Of a stretch of DNA of 64,000 nt, positions 44,070-56,650 are shown piece after piece; the stretch's first letter is position 1, and every line of letters starts with the position of its first letter. Location: contig BSWB01000005.1 of assembly GCA_033239125.1 (NCBI GenBank), positions 140,736,494-140,800,493 of the forward strand, given 5' to 3'. The DNA comes from Fagopyrum homotropicum (taxonomy: Eukaryota; Streptophyta; Magnoliopsida; Caryophyllales; Polygonaceae). The translations under genes and the position numbers were made by a program. Below the pieces are notes generated by a model. The model worked only from the letters and a program-made list of their open reading frames with translations. It was not told where the DNA came from and did no database searches.

Positions 44070-44460
44070 CCTCATTGTCGTTGTAGTCGTTGACGACTCC
44101 TTCGAGATCTACGAATCTACGATATCTACCTCCCTCCTAGTTCTAACCCCGTTCGATCCCTCCAAGAGCACACTCGCGATGCTCGCTCCATTGATTGGAA
44201 CCTAGCCGCCACTATTCTTTTCTGTCCGCCTCGTGGGGTGATTCCGTCAAACTCTGGATCGTTGATCAATAGACTTCAATCAAGACCTTCAAGGAACACA
44301 CTTAATGCGTCTATTCCACCTCCTGGAACCCTCGTCATCCCGATGTTTTCGCGTCTACGTCTGGCGACTACACAATCAGGTTTTGGGATGTACGAGAGCC
44401 TGATTCCACTATGATTATGCCTACTCACGAACACGAGATTCAAAGACTGTTTTGCGAAAT
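44070..44460 (+). pseudogene. PEX7: Processed PEX7 (peroxisomal PTS2 receptor) pseudogene fragment
   Basis: Intronless WD40-like sequence in several frames: LWIVDQ.TSIKTFKEHT, STSWNPRHPDVFASTSGDYT and IRFWDVREPDSTMIMPTHEH. Upstream, in another frame, are EHTRDARSIDWN-like scraps. Order and wording fit the central WD repeats of plant PEX7, which imports PTS2 proteins into peroxisomes. Both ends are missing, stops and frameshifts are present, and no introns occur, so it looks like a truncated retrocopy. A TFIID/other WD40 origin is less likely given DVREPxSTMI. Confidence 0.7.
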
Positions 44461-45008
44461 AAATCAGAAGTTCAATTTCAAAAAGAGAAACAATTGATCA
44501 AGATTGAATTACAGGAACATAGGCTATAAATCTCTCTCAAGAACCGCAACAAATTGAAGAAGGGGTTAGGTATGAGTTCATTTAACACAAAACCCGATAA
44601 TACACATTCACAATAATAATATAAATGAACCGTCTGATTTATAGGGAATAATAATATAATATTTAAAAGCGGGTCCCAATGACGATAAAACTGACGGATT
44701 TTGGAGGGGTGTTAAAACGCTGAAGGAATGCATTTCACGGGTGGTCCTAGACAAGTAAGCATTTAACGTGTGGTCAAGTGCAATCGACCTCATTTAGCGG
44801 GTATTTTCTGTAATTTACTCTAAAAATAACTAGAATTAACGATAACGACAAAATAACAAAACAATATCGGCAAAATAACAAAAAAAAAAATATATTATAC
44901 GGTAACAAAAAAGAAATTTCGACGATAACAAAAACAAAATTAACGATGGCAAAATATGAAAGGACATCTACCGCCGATAACGGATTTTTTTCAACAAGTT
45001 TCACTTAA

Positions 45009-45499
45009 ATGAATGGCCAAGATTCTTCTTTCTTCTTCTCCGTGCTTATCAGTAGTAGTGATCAGTCCATTGCATCTTTTTCGTCGTCCTCCATTTCCAG
45101 AGTCGTTCCCACTGCTGAAACTGAATCCATCCCGTCCCTGGTGCCCCTACTCGTTCTCCATCGGCCTCTTCACAGTCCGGATCCGAAGCTACTCCCCCAC
45201 CCTTCGTTCTTCCTCTCGTTCTTCTTCTGCCGAACCAGTCTCGTTCTCGTCTTTCTCCCGTTCTTTGCGAGAAACACCGTTGTCGTCCTCCAGACCTTCC
45301 CTTCTTCCTTTCTCGTTCTTCACAGTCCAGAACTGCTCGCCATTTCTTCACTGTTTTCCTCTCGTTCTCAAGCTGCTGAAACCCTAATCTGCTGAAGCCC
45401 GTCCAAACCCGAACGCACTTCTACCAAAAATCAAAGCAAAAACAGTTTTAATCTTAAAAAATTCCCGCACTATCGGATTGGATTTGCTTGAACCTGGTT
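45009..45499 (+). other. Probable 5'-UTR exon of the SirB gene
   Basis: A pyrimidine-rich stretch with open Ser/Pro-rich frames (from ATGs at 45009 and 45013, ending near 45390) lies before a GTTGTAAGT donor at about 45499. Neither frame joins the downstream exons, so I read it as leader with upstream ORFs. The alternative is an unrelated transit-peptide-like exon. Confidence 0.4.
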
Positions 45500-46105
45500 G
45501 TAAGTCTCTTAAATTCCTTTCATCTTGCTTTAATGTTTATAATTTGATTATGCAAATTGAATTATATATTGTTGAAATTTGATGCATCCTTGATGTAGTG
45601 GATTGAATTATGAGATTATAGTTTTGATATGCCTGATTGAGATGTTATGATCTTGACTTTTCATGACCGTGGACTTATTGGATGAGATTAGATTCTTCTT
45701 TTTTTATGTTGATAAAATTGATCAATTATCAAGTCTCATTATGTTCATTAACACTAATTGATGTGAATTGATGGCCTATGAACACAATTGAATGTCAATG
45801 ATCATATGATAGGGCATAATATGCATCTTAAGGTTAAACTCTCATGAGAAAATTTTTCTGATTGTTAGTTATGAGAATTGATATTGCCTTGATGTTGTTT
45901 AGTATGCTCGTCATGCTCGTCTTGACAAAAAAATCAACCATCTTCCCCGTAATCATTTGAATAATGTCCCTTCTCTTTTTTTTTTTAAGTATGCTTAATA
46001 ATATCTTTGACATCAATATGAAACAGTCCCTTATAGTATATGCTCCTTGTTTCTTTACAGGAAGCTAAGTTATACCTGATATGTCATTTGCATTGCAGTC
46101 AGTTC

Positions 46106-47952
46106 ATGTTTTTCCACAACAGAGGTATGATACCTTATAGCAGGTCTCTTTTCTTTGCTATTAAGCTCTTTTGCAGAAGTTGTAAGGCTACTTTGATTTT
46201 GTTGTTGTTTTTTGTTTCAAATTTCACGTTTGATTAGAAGTAGAACCACTGGCTTCCAACAGAAGGAAAATCCTAAAGTTGTCAACTTGCCCAAAAAATT
46301 CCATGTGAAGAATCATCAGACGACACATATATGCCTTGCTACAGAGAATAGAGGAAACCATCCTACATGTCGGGTAGGTGAAAAAGATGGCGTCATTATT
46401 GTAGACCATGGTTCTCGTCGCAAAGAGTCTAACCTTATGCTAAGTATGTATTTGTGATTGGTTGATATGTCGGTTTTAATTTGAATGGTATATTTAGTGT
46501 CTACAATTTAAATGGAATTATTTATATCAATTGCATTTCAGATGAGTTTGTATCAATGTTCAAGGACAACACCAAATACCCTATCGTCGAGCCTGCTCAT
46601 ATGGTATGGTATGATGTATTGTTTATGCTACTCTTTTTTTTCTCTTTAACACGAGTTCCTGCACCTTATTGTTTTCTTGATATTACTATGGAATTCAATT
46701 ACATTGTCATCCAGACTCAATAATATGGTAATTAAAGAACTGAATATAGTAATAAATCCTAATAGATCTTGTTACCTTAGTGACTCTCATTCTGATTTAT
46801 TTTGTATTGTCTATCTGACTAGGAATTGGCAGAACCATCGATAAGGGATGCATTTCATTTGTGTGTTGAGCAAGGGGCAAATCGTGTGATTATAAGCCCA
46901 TTTTTTCTCTTTCCAGGACGTCATTGGCATCAGGTAATCTGTATGTTTATACCATTCAATCTAGTTTAAGTCTTTAAGACCACTTTTGCAGCTGTTTAAA
47001 TGAAAAGTTTGATATTTTCCCCATTTTCACATCTTATAAAAAGCTTCTTTCTTGAGATTTGGTCATCTGGATGATTCTTGATGTATATTTTACAAATGCT
47101 TATGATGTAGCTTATTTACAAAATATAACTGATGCCGCTATCAATGTCGTGTATTAGAATTGAGGGCTCGAAACTTCTCTATAATCTCATGGTATGTTAC
47201 CTTGATACATTATTTTGCCTAGATAAAATTTTTTTATGTTTCTTGCCCACTAACTGATCAACATTTATTTCCATTTTGAATATTTCTATCAACTGATAAG
47301 AGAAGCTGGTACGTTGATCTTCAGTAGATTTAGGATACGGATATGTATTTTTCTGTTTTCTTTTTTATTTCTAGATCCTCATATAGCTATTGTAATAATA
47401 AACCTCTCAATGACTTTGTGTGACAACTTGTAGGATATTCCAAAGCTTGCACATGATGCTGCAATGGATTTCCCCGGTGTCTTATACTTGGTCACAGCAC
47501 CTCTTGGCTTGCATAATCTTCTCGTGGTAAGTAGCCCCCTTCCAATTAAGCTTTCTTGATTCATCATGGGTTTTGAACATCAAAATTAACGCTGACAATC
47601 TTCTGAAAATCACTTCTAATATTACACTATTACTTCATTAAAAACCAACTTGTTTCTTCATTTATTTTTTCTTGAGCTCATATCTAGGCTACAATCTACA
47701 AATCAAAACCATGAAAGCTCTAAAATTAATATTGTATACTGCTCATGCTCTTTATTCATAGTGTTTTTGATATTATGGGTTTGCCATCATACTTCATGCT
47801 AGAGATGGATCCAAAAGTTGAAAAAATAAGCTGGCATGCAGGATGTTGTGAACGACAGGATAAATTATTGCTTGAACCATGTTGCTGGATATGAAGATGA
47901 ATGTTCAGTCTGTGCTGGGTCTAGAAAATGTCATTTCACCTCTTCATCTTAA
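46106..47952 (+). CDS. SIRB: Sirohydrochlorin ferrochelatase, chloroplastic (SirB)
   Basis: Inserts Fe2+ into sirohydrochlorin, the last step of siroheme synthesis in plastids; siroheme serves nitrite and sulfite reductases. Exons: 46106-46143, 46238-46443, 46542-46603, 46823-46933, 47434-47526, 47842-47952, giving 206 residues, frame continuous. The core begins DGVIIVDHGSRRKESNLML (metal-binding His in VDHGSR), then EFVSMFKDNTKYPIVEPAHM, DAFHLCVEQGANRVIISPFF, FPGRHWHQ, TAPLGLHNLLVDVVNDRI. The C-terminus has CSVCAGSRKC, the cysteines proposed to hold a 2Fe-2S cluster in plant SirB. About 60 residues precede the core, fitting a transit peptide. The first exon and its donor (CAG|GTCTCT) are the least certain part. 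Confidence 0.88.
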
Positions 47953-48020
47953 ATGTAAGTCTTGGTGTATGAGTATATCCCTGGTTTCCTTTTCCAAATT
48001 CACAAACCATGAAGGCAATC

Positions 48021-48026
<6 letters not shown>

Positions 48027-48073
<47 letters not shown>
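48027..48073. repeat. TA microsatellite
   Basis: Pure TA run of about 47 bases downstream of the SirB stop. Confidence 0.9.
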
Positions 48074-48074
<1 letters not shown>

Positions 48075-48079
48075 TACAG

Positions 48080-50016
48080 TGAATATGATAATCAACTTAT
48101 TTGAGCCGTATACTTTCTGGCAGTATAAGGATCTTGGTTGAAGCTGTGTACAAAACCATCCATCCTCGTTCTTGTATATGATTCTATTCTGATTTTCGGC
48201 TATCTTTGAGAGGGGCGACAGTGTGGTTGAAGTCTGTATACAGCTTCAGAATTGATGGAACATTTTGTTAGAGCATACTAGCTATGGCAATGACTATCAT
48301 GAATATATGTTTGTGTAATTTAAAGATAAGCTTGAAGTCTGTATACAGCTTCAGAATTGATGATTATCTAAACTTGGTTTTATGTGTTGCAATTCATTCC
48401 GGCACTTGCGATAATGTGAGGATTATGAATATTGAAACAGAAAGTCATTCCAACACTGGGTAATTTGTGTTGCAAGCCATTCCGACACAATTCATTTCCA
48501 ACACTTAGCTGTCATGTGAAGATTGTTGAAACAGAAAACCAATGTTTATTATTTTGTAAAAGTCTCTTCCAATACTTGACTAACTTTCAAATTTCCAATT
48601 TAAAAAATTTAGTTAAACACTCAATACTTTCTGTAATATTTTCTATCCCAAACAACGTTAATATTAATAGTGTCATACAAGATAAGTTATATTGTACATA
48701 ACTTTAGGGTCCGTTAAGTATCATCATTATTTGGGTTATTAGGGGATTATTTGGAGGTAAATTATTTTATGGATTGTTTGAAAATTATGGGAGAATTATG
48801 TTTGAAAAAATCTGTTTGATGTCCTTGTGGTTTTGTCTGTTCTGGTTGGGGTCTACCAAGTTTCGTTTTTCGGGTTAGTGTTTGTCCTTTTTCGGTTGAT
48901 GCTTATTTTTTTGCGAAAACATTACTTTTTAACTTTCCGTTAGTTTTTAACTAAAAAATTTAGAAGAAAAGAAAAGTTTATGGCATTGTTCCTTGTTCGG
49001 TTGTTCGCTCTTCGCAAGAGACGTTGTTGTTTGAACAAAGCAAAGTTAACATAAGAAGGCAAATCTATTAACATGTAAATTTTGGTATTAGTAGGTTGCT
49101 TTATTAATTATTGCTTTCATATCCATATCGATTTTTCATGTAAATTTTGGTATTCAAGAGGAAGTATTATCGGTTATATCAATATGATCTGATCTTGTGT
49201 TTCGAGTTTGAATGAAGTTGACCTTTCATCGGAAACAAAGAGTAGAGAATTAAGAAAGCAACGAAATACCGATGTTAGTTGTTGCTTGTTGTTGTCTTCC
49301 ATTCGAAGAAACTATTTGTGCTCAAAGCCTCGTCCAAATTAGAGTCACTTGAATGATAAGAAAGAAAAAGAAAAATACGGTGAAGAAACTATTGAGCAAA
49401 GGGAAATAGAGTTAAGAGAGCAATTATGTAACATCGTCAAGATTTTCATGGTATCCTCATTCCAATCGAGTATAGTCGATATGTTAATCTTGATTATGTA
49501 ACATAATTAAAAAAAAAAACAATTCCTGAAAGTTGTCCGAATGAGTATTGAAGCAATCAAAGTTGTTGTTTTCCGATGCAACATAAATTTATGTTGCATC
49601 AAAAAACAACAACGTTGGTTGCTACAGTACTCGTTTGAACAACTTTCGATTTTTTTTTTTTTATTTATAAAATTATGGAAAGTTTAAAAAACATTTTTTA
49701 CCTGAATGAACACAAACCGAAAAAGTCAAAACATGGCACCAAGCGAAAAAAACGAAACTTAATGGTCATCAACCAGAAAAGGCACAATCACAAGAGCATC
49801 CAATGGAGTCTATTAGTATCATAGAAATAAGTTTGAATAAAAATCCATAACTTTTATATTCGTAAACCTTTAATTTTCATAGGGATACATTGATAAAAGG
49901 ATTATAAATGGAAATTATAAAAAAAATTATGCTTCTGTCTTCGAACTTTTTTCTAATATATTCTAAGAAGAAAGAATTAGATGCAATGCACCCAATGATC
50001 AATTTTGTTTAGTAAA
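48080..50016. other. Intergenic, no gene seen
   Basis: AT-rich spacer. CTTGAAGTCTGTATACAGCTTCAGAATTGATG occurs twice (about 48228 and 48330), a local 100-bp duplication trace. Near 49562-49605 a short inverted repeat (GTTGTTTTCCGATGCAACAT against ATGTTGCATCAAAAAACAAC) is visible. No coding signal. Confidence 0.5.
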
Positions 50017-50588
50017 CTAGTTTAGTGCCCGCACCTTGTGCGGGTTTGTCTAAACAAAAAATATTATATTTTCAATTTCATGCATTATGTATTGATATTA
50101 ATTTATAAAAATAATTATTTTTTATTAATTAATATAACTATTAATTATATTTTTTAATAAATAAAATAACATTATTAAAAAGATTATTATTCGAGTATTA
50201 TATTTACTCAATATATTATCAATTTTACTTATATAAAGTTTGAGGAGTAAAATTTGATTTAGTTTTAAATCTAACAAATGTGTCAAATCTTACTAAAATA
50301 TTTGCGTGAGATTTTTTCAACAAAATCGAATTATAATACATCAGTGTATAAATTTTGATTTGGTAGATAAGTATATTTAGTTTTTTTTAATTTTTTATTT
50401 TAATAAAAGTTGACGTGGCATGATGACTGTTTATAAAGTTTAATAAAAAATTTCTTATAAAATAATTAATGGCAAATCTGTAAATATATTGTGGCAAATC
50501 TGTAAATAAATTCAAAAAATGCTTACGTGGACGGCCTTAGAGGTTGACACGTTGACAAAATGGGTGTTGTTTTAGTAATATATATAGA
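50017..50588 (-). mobile_element. Compact Helitron, 572 bp
   Basis: On the minus strand the element starts TCTATATATATTACTAAAAC (50588) and ends with hairpin CCCGCAC-AAG-GTGCGGG, CACTAAACTAG (50017). The host bases are A before and T after. Both termini are complete and there is no target duplication, so this is a full non-autonomous Helitron. It is AT-rich and carries no gene. Its 3' end equals that of the element ending at 9956. Confidence 0.88.
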
Positions 50589-51660
50589 TAACCTAGGCCT
50601 ATATATTTTTAAGTGAATAGCCTTATTAAATAAATAATGGCTGATTTACCCTTATTTATTATAATATATTTTATCTTAATTTAGACGTTTCTCTTATAAC
50701 TTTACTATAAATTATTCTTGTTAATGAGACAATTTTATAATCTTATAAGAAATATGAAAAATTAATAAACGAAATCTCTGGTTGGTTGTCCATCCCTCAC
50801 ACCCTAATATCAACTAGACAAGTTGAATTTCACGATTATAAATGTACGTTAATTATGATACTTGAACTTTCGCTTGTACACTAATTTTTTTGTACAAAAA
50901 TTATTGTAACTAATTTTCTTGTACAAAAAATCACACGGTTCATTATTTCCTCCAAACCCATTCATTTCAGAAAGAAATTGATGATACATGATTTACATGA
51001 AGAGCACAAACATGTAACAGGCTAATTTTATCAATTCTTGTAAAATTTCTTGTACAAGATTAATTACTAATTGATTACGCTAATCAAAATTAGTAACTCC
51101 TTCAAAATATATCTTCTTTTTCAATTAGGGATTGTAGGTCAATTAAAAAACAATAATCAATTAGCAATCTTTTAAATTCTTGTATAAGATAAATTAGTCT
51201 TAAAAAAGTGGTCATATTTTAATAAAGTTATTGAGGTTCACAATTAATAAATAAAATTAGTGAACCAAGGCATATAGCAAATAAGAATGACGTAAATTCA
51301 CGAGAATAAGAAAAATTTCACCTTCAATCACATATTTGTCATACTAACCCTACGACGCACCCAATATCCTCCGTATCAAAACTTTAAATAGTTTAATTTA
51401 GAACCTGAGTCAATCAATAATTTCCCGATTGGTTGTTACTCGGACTCACTACTGACTTCACTTGTCCCATGATATGATTGTATATTTCCATTCTGATTTA
51501 TCTTTTATCTATTTCTTCTTTCAAATAACTTAAATTATTATTTCAATTTAAATTTCCATTTTGTTTTGAAATACCGATCGGACGATCAAGAAAATAGCGT
51601 AGCTGCTGAATTGGAAATAGATCGGACGGTGGAGAATCTCGCGTTACCTAAACGCCATTT
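50589..51660. other. AT-rich intergenic and distal promoter of the Ran gene
   Basis: No gene. The region contains repeated CTTGTACA words near 50870-51060. The Ran leader begins in its last part. Confidence 0.45.
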
Positions 51661-51675
51661 CTTCGAAGAACCCTC

Positions 51676-51690
51676 AATATATAACCCTAG
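51676..51690 (+). promoter_or_regulatory. TATA-like and telo-box elements of the Ran gene
   Basis: AATATATAACCCTAG overlaps a TATA-like sequence with an AACCCTA telo-box, about 75 bases upstream of the ATG. Telo-boxes are frequent in promoters of plant genes for growth and translation. Confidence 0.4.
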
Positions 51691-51760
51691 AAATTTGGAG
51701 CTCCCCTCTCCCTCAGCTACTTGCACTAGATCGCCGTCTCTTCGAAGATTAATCAAAAAA

Positions 51761-53786
51761 ATGGTACTTCTTTTCTTTTCTTCGATTCTTCTTCTTTAAC
51801 CTATCTCGTCATCGTAGATGTCTACTCGAAGCCCCTTTGGTTTGTGAAATTTGATTTATTTTGCATTTTGGTCTGTTTCAGGCATTGCCAAATCAGCAAA
51901 CCGTTGATTATCCGAGCTTCAAGCTGGTTATCGTCGGCGATGGTGGAACTGGTACGGAAATTCTTTTCGTTTTATAATTTTTGTTGTTCTTCCAACTAGG
52001 TTAGTATTGCATTTTCACGAGGTTGTTTACGTGGACGTGTTTGAATATCGAGTTAGGTTTTGGATTGTGTTTTTGGTTTTGAATCGCGTGTGGAATATTA
52101 TTTGCGTCGTCCATTAAACTGTTTAATCTTCGTCAAATTAAAGGGACTTATTCTGAGTATCTTATGCGATCTTGAATGCCGGTGGAATTTGTCGTAGGAA
52201 TGTTACAGTTCCTACGATTGGAGACGTTTTGGTGCAATCTAATAATCGGGTTGCTTTGCAATTAAACTGTTTAAGACTTCCAATACATATAATTTGTTAG
52301 CAATTTTGGAAGTGCTTTGCTTGAAAAGCTGACTTGTGGCTTGATACTGTGTACTACTGCTAAGTGCTAATTTTCTACAATGTGTAGGGAAAACAACTTT
52401 CGTGAAGAGGCATCTTACTGGTGAATTTGAGAAGAAGTATGAACGTAAGGATTTGTAATTGGTTATAAATTATCTGTAACCATGATTTTACTTTGTTTTT
52501 TTTATTCATTTGCGTCTTTTGTGATCTGCAGCTACTATTGGTGTTGAGGTTCACCCACTAGACTTCTTCACAAACTGTGGAAAGATTCGGTTTTACTGTT
52601 GGGATACCGCTGGCCAGGAGAAGTTTGGTGGTCTCAGAGATGGTTACTAGTAAGTAATCAGAGTGATTTTGTTGTTATGTGTACAAGAAAAATAGTATAG
52701 GGACTGGTTCTTTGCATATCTGCATGAACATCGACTCTTCATCATTTTAGAGTACGATTTTTTCTTTGATATTTCTATCCAACCAACATAATTGGTTTAA
52801 TTAGTGGTCTTCGATTGATTATGGTGGTTGGCTGTTTGATCTTCTTACACAGTATGAATTTGTTTCTTTGTGTGAAACTGTGAATGATCTAATGATCGTT
52901 TTTTTCCGTTCCTATGCTATATTATCACGGAACAATATTGATATTGTTGGTGCATAGTCATATTTTGATGTGGCTCTTGAATATTATGATCGATTATGCA
53001 CTATATTGATCTTGAGTTACTATTGATCTGGTGTTGGGTAGTTTAAGTTTTTCTCAGTTGACTGCATGGTTTCTTCATACACGAAATATTTTTACCAATG
53101 AATGCAATTTTCGCTCTGCAGCATTCATGGGCAATGTGCCATCATCATGTTTGATGTTACTGCTCGTTTGACATACAAGAACGTTCCAACATGGCACCGT
53201 GATCTCTGCAGGTATTATTTAGGCAGTCCAGCTAACTAAAAGCTCTACATTCTTGTATTTGTGTCCATTTATAATAATTCCTTTGGCTTTCAGGGTTTGT
53301 GAAAACATTCCCATTGTACTGTGTGGAAACAAAGTTGATGTGAAGAACAGGCAAGTAAAGGCAAAACAGGTTACCTTCCACAGGAAGAAGAACTTGCAGT
53401 ACTATGAGATATCCGCCAAGAGTAACTACAACTTCGAGAAGCCCTTCCTCTACCTTGCTAGGAAGCTTGCTGGGTAAGCACCACCTATTTCCGAGAGATG
53501 CCTGTTCAATTTCTTTATAATCATCAGCTCGCGTGTCTTATTTTTCTCCATTCCGAATTCAGTGATGCAAATTTGCACTTTGTTGAATCCCCTGCATTGG
53601 CTCCACCAGAGGTTCACATTGACTTGCAAGAGCAGGCTAAGTAAGTATCATTTTATCTGGTTCTAAATGGTTCTCTTGATCTGGAGTTACCCTAATACTG
53701 ATGTGTTTCTCTACAGGCATGAGGCTGAGCTTGCTCAGGCTGCAAATCAGCCCCTCCCAGATGACGATGATGATGCTTTTGAGTAA
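51761..53786 (+). CDS. RAN: Ran GTPase (small nuclear GTP-binding protein)
   Basis: Drives nucleocytoplasmic transport and spindle assembly. Exons: 51761-51763 (ATG alone), 51882-51951, 52388-52444, 52532-52649, 53122-53211, 53294-53473, 53563-53640, 53717-53786; 221 residues, the standard length. P-loop GDGGTGKTT, switch [18 protein letters not shown], switch [23 protein letters not shown] and [11 protein letters not shown] are all intact. The acidic tail is DDDDDAFE. No lipidation Cys, as expected for Ran. The first exon holds just the start codon, supported by the AAAAAATG context and the plant Ran start [20 protein letters not shown]. Near-perfect family match, so presumed functional. Confidence 0.96.
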
Positions 53787-54024
53787 AAGATCAGAAGTTG
53801 AGCTGGTGTTCACCCCCATTGGGCCAATCTGTCTTTTATCATCTTTTGCATGTTATAGTTGTGTACTTTGTTGGTTTTAGTTTGTTTTGGCATGGGATCT
53901 TGGACAAATAGGGTGTTTTTGATGAACCTTAGTGGATGATGTTCTGAGATCAGAGATGCTGTTTTGTACTTGGTCATTTTTTTCTCTAGTAAAAAACATG
54001 CTTTTAATAATATTTGGCAAGGGT

Positions 54025-55960
54025 TTATATTGTTACTTGTACTATTGCTCTATGCCTCCGTCCATTTTCAATAGAAGTATCGATCCCCCACAGAATAGCC
54101 ATGCTTTCCGCCATTGATACCGACCATTCACCAGAGATGGATTTCGAGGCTGCAATCGACGTCACTCCCAGAGCATTCCTTGCCACAATATCAATCCCAC
54201 ATCTACCATCTTTTCTCACGACAACATCGTAGTTAGTATTCACTACACCCGCAGAAGGGCGTTGCCACTTCTCCGAATCTGACATGCCGGTAGTTAGTAT
54301 TCACTACACCCGCAGAAGGGCGTTGCCACTTCTCCGAATCTGACATGCCGGTGTTACTCGCAACATGGTTGAGACTCCCTTCATGTCTCCGAATCTGACA
54401 TGCCGGTGTTACTCGCAACATGGTTGAGACTCCCTTCATGTCTCTCCAGTGTCCCATGTATTTCCCCCAAAATCTGTACACTGGATAAACATTTTCCTTG
54501 GAAGATCCTGAGATTACGCTGACTCCAAATCCACTCGCCAAATCGCCATCATCCATGTCTGCACTTCAAATTGTGTCTTGACCTTTCAAAATTTCTCAAG
54601 CCCACATACGTACATCTCTAGCAGCTTGACCAGCGTAAGCAATTTCCAAAAACTCCTTCCACATCTCCTTAATACCCTTACAATGAAGAAGATGAAGATG
54701 CATATGTGTCTCGTCCAATCCACATACATCGCAACAAGCATCTTCACACACTTTACGTTGAACAAGGTTAGACATACAAGGGAGCACCTCCCTACAAACC
54801 CTCCAAGCCAAAGATTTCGTCGAGGGAGCCACCCTCGAAGTCCATAACTTCTTCCAGAAGAATTTAAGCTCCCTTGATGATGAACAATTACCACCAGTAG
54901 AGCTTATATTTTTAACATTCATCGCCCAATGGTACCCCGTATTCATTGAGTGCACACCATTCAATTCTTATTGTGGAACCAATAGTAATCATCTTCTACC
55001 TCGTGATCAATTGAATTTTCAGAATTTCCTCCACAACACAAGGAAGAAACACATTATTAATCACCTCATCCCGCCAAGCTCCTTCATTCTAATCAATACG
55101 ATCTATAACCCTCAACTCGGGTTCTACCCCATTAGGAATAATCACAGGTTTAAAGTTGAAGGGCCGAGGAATCCATGCATCCCTCCAAACCATAATATTT
55201 GATCCATTACCAACCGATCTACATACTCTAGCCTCAAGAACGATTCTCCCTTTCATTATGCTTATCCAAGTGTAACTCGGCCTAAATCCCGTTGTAGCAT
55301 GTTAAAATGAAGAGTGAGGAAAATACCTTTCCTTAAACAATCTGGCAATTAAAAACTCCGGATCCACCAAAACTTGGTTTTCTAGTAATGCCATATTGAA
55401 AGCTTTTAAATCCCGGAAACCAAGACCGCCACCCTCCTTTGCAACATACATACGTTTCACGGCATCCAATGAATCTTCTTTTTATTCTCATTACTTCCCC
55501 ACCATAATTTATTCATAAGATTTTCAATATCATTACAAACTTCCTCGGGCATTTCGAAGCAAGACATAGTGTATTGAGGGATTGCTTGGACCACCGCTTT
55601 AAGCAACACATCTTGTCACGCTCTACTAAGAGTAGATTCCTTCCAACCCTTCAGTTTCTTCCAAACTCGTCCCCTAACATTCGCGAAGATCACCTTCTTT
55701 GATCTTCCTACCATTGTTGTAAACCAAGGTATTTCTCATGAACACCAACTTCCTAATTCCAAGAAGAACTTCCAATTCCTTCCTTCTACTTGGAACCATA
55801 TTCTTACTAAAAGATAGCTCCGACTTTGCAAGGTCTACTTGTTGTCCCAAAGCAACTTCATACTCATGAAGGATATATCTAATTTCGGTACACTGTTCAA
55901 TAGAAGCCTCAACAAAAATTGACTCGTTGTTCCACGTAGTTGGCCGGTGGATAAATTCAC
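54025..55960 (-). mobile_element. LINE ORF2 remnant with internal tandem duplications
   Basis: Minus-strand pieces in LINE order: RT C-terminus (about 55560-55340; CFEMPEEVCNDIENLMNKLW, GGGLGFRDLKAFN), zinc-binding domain (54964-54596; SLAWRVCREVLPCMSNLVQR, CCDVCGLDETHMHLHLLHCK) and RNase H (54285-54025; VVVRKDGRCGIDIVARNALG, MAESMAILWG). Between the last two, a 61-bp unit is duplicated (54230 and 54291) and a 55-bp unit is duplicated (54332 and 54387). Stops and shifts are many. It sits directly behind the Ran 3' UTR, tail to tail. Confidence 0.85.
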
Positions 55961-56141
55961 GGTCTACACATACCGTGTATGCAATGTAACAAGTAAATTA
56001 AATGCGCGTTTAACACGGATCCGGCCACTAGTAAAAATTTTATGATTTATTTAATGTAACCTATTCATTATCGCTTTTATAATATATATATATATATATC
56101 CTATTGTGTTTGTGAACTATTATACTACGTAATTTTTAAAT

Positions 56142-56347
56142 ATACCGGCGAAAATATCTAGTATTGACCATAACTACGTATCCATATGCGTAGTTGATAA
56201 GGTCTTCAACTACGCATATGAATGCGTAGTTGATGTTTTTTTTTGTGGGAATTAATATTACGATCCCCATATGCAGGGTTGAGGACCCTATCAACTACGC
56301 ACGCGAAATGCGAAGTTGTATTAATTATTAGAGATTTTCGCCAGTAT
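56142..56347. mobile_element. Small MITE upstream of VPS3, 206 bp
   Basis: Termini ATACCGGCGAAAATATCTAG and inverse of ATACTGGCGAAAATCTCTAA form a TIR of about 20 bp with few mismatches. The interior contains further inverted AACTACGCATATG units (56170-56240 and 56300-56320). It ends about 300 bp before the VPS3 start. Confidence 0.7.
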
Positions 56348-56650
56348 GACTATCACCCCCTTAAATATCCATCTATCATTTATATTATCCGTGATAATTA
56401 TACAACTACATTAGTGGTTTGAAATTTAAAAATGTAAATAACTAAATTGACATATTTGGGCACCATGTATAACCTCCAAAATTTCTTAGGTCCATCTCTA
56501 GAAAAGACAAAAAGAGCGTTCTACTTAAATAATTTCAAGAATTTGGGTTTGACGATCTTCGTTTCCTTCGTCCATGGCAGTCCATTGTTATCGAACTTTC
56601 ACCGATTCAGTAGCCTGAGAAGCTTGTCGAATGATCCATACTCTCCTTCG

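Noticed and set aside
45009..45395. Ser/Pro-rich frames as a separate protein gene
   Set aside because: Two overlapping frames with low-complexity content, no domain, and they end before a leader-type splice donor; more likely 5' UTR.
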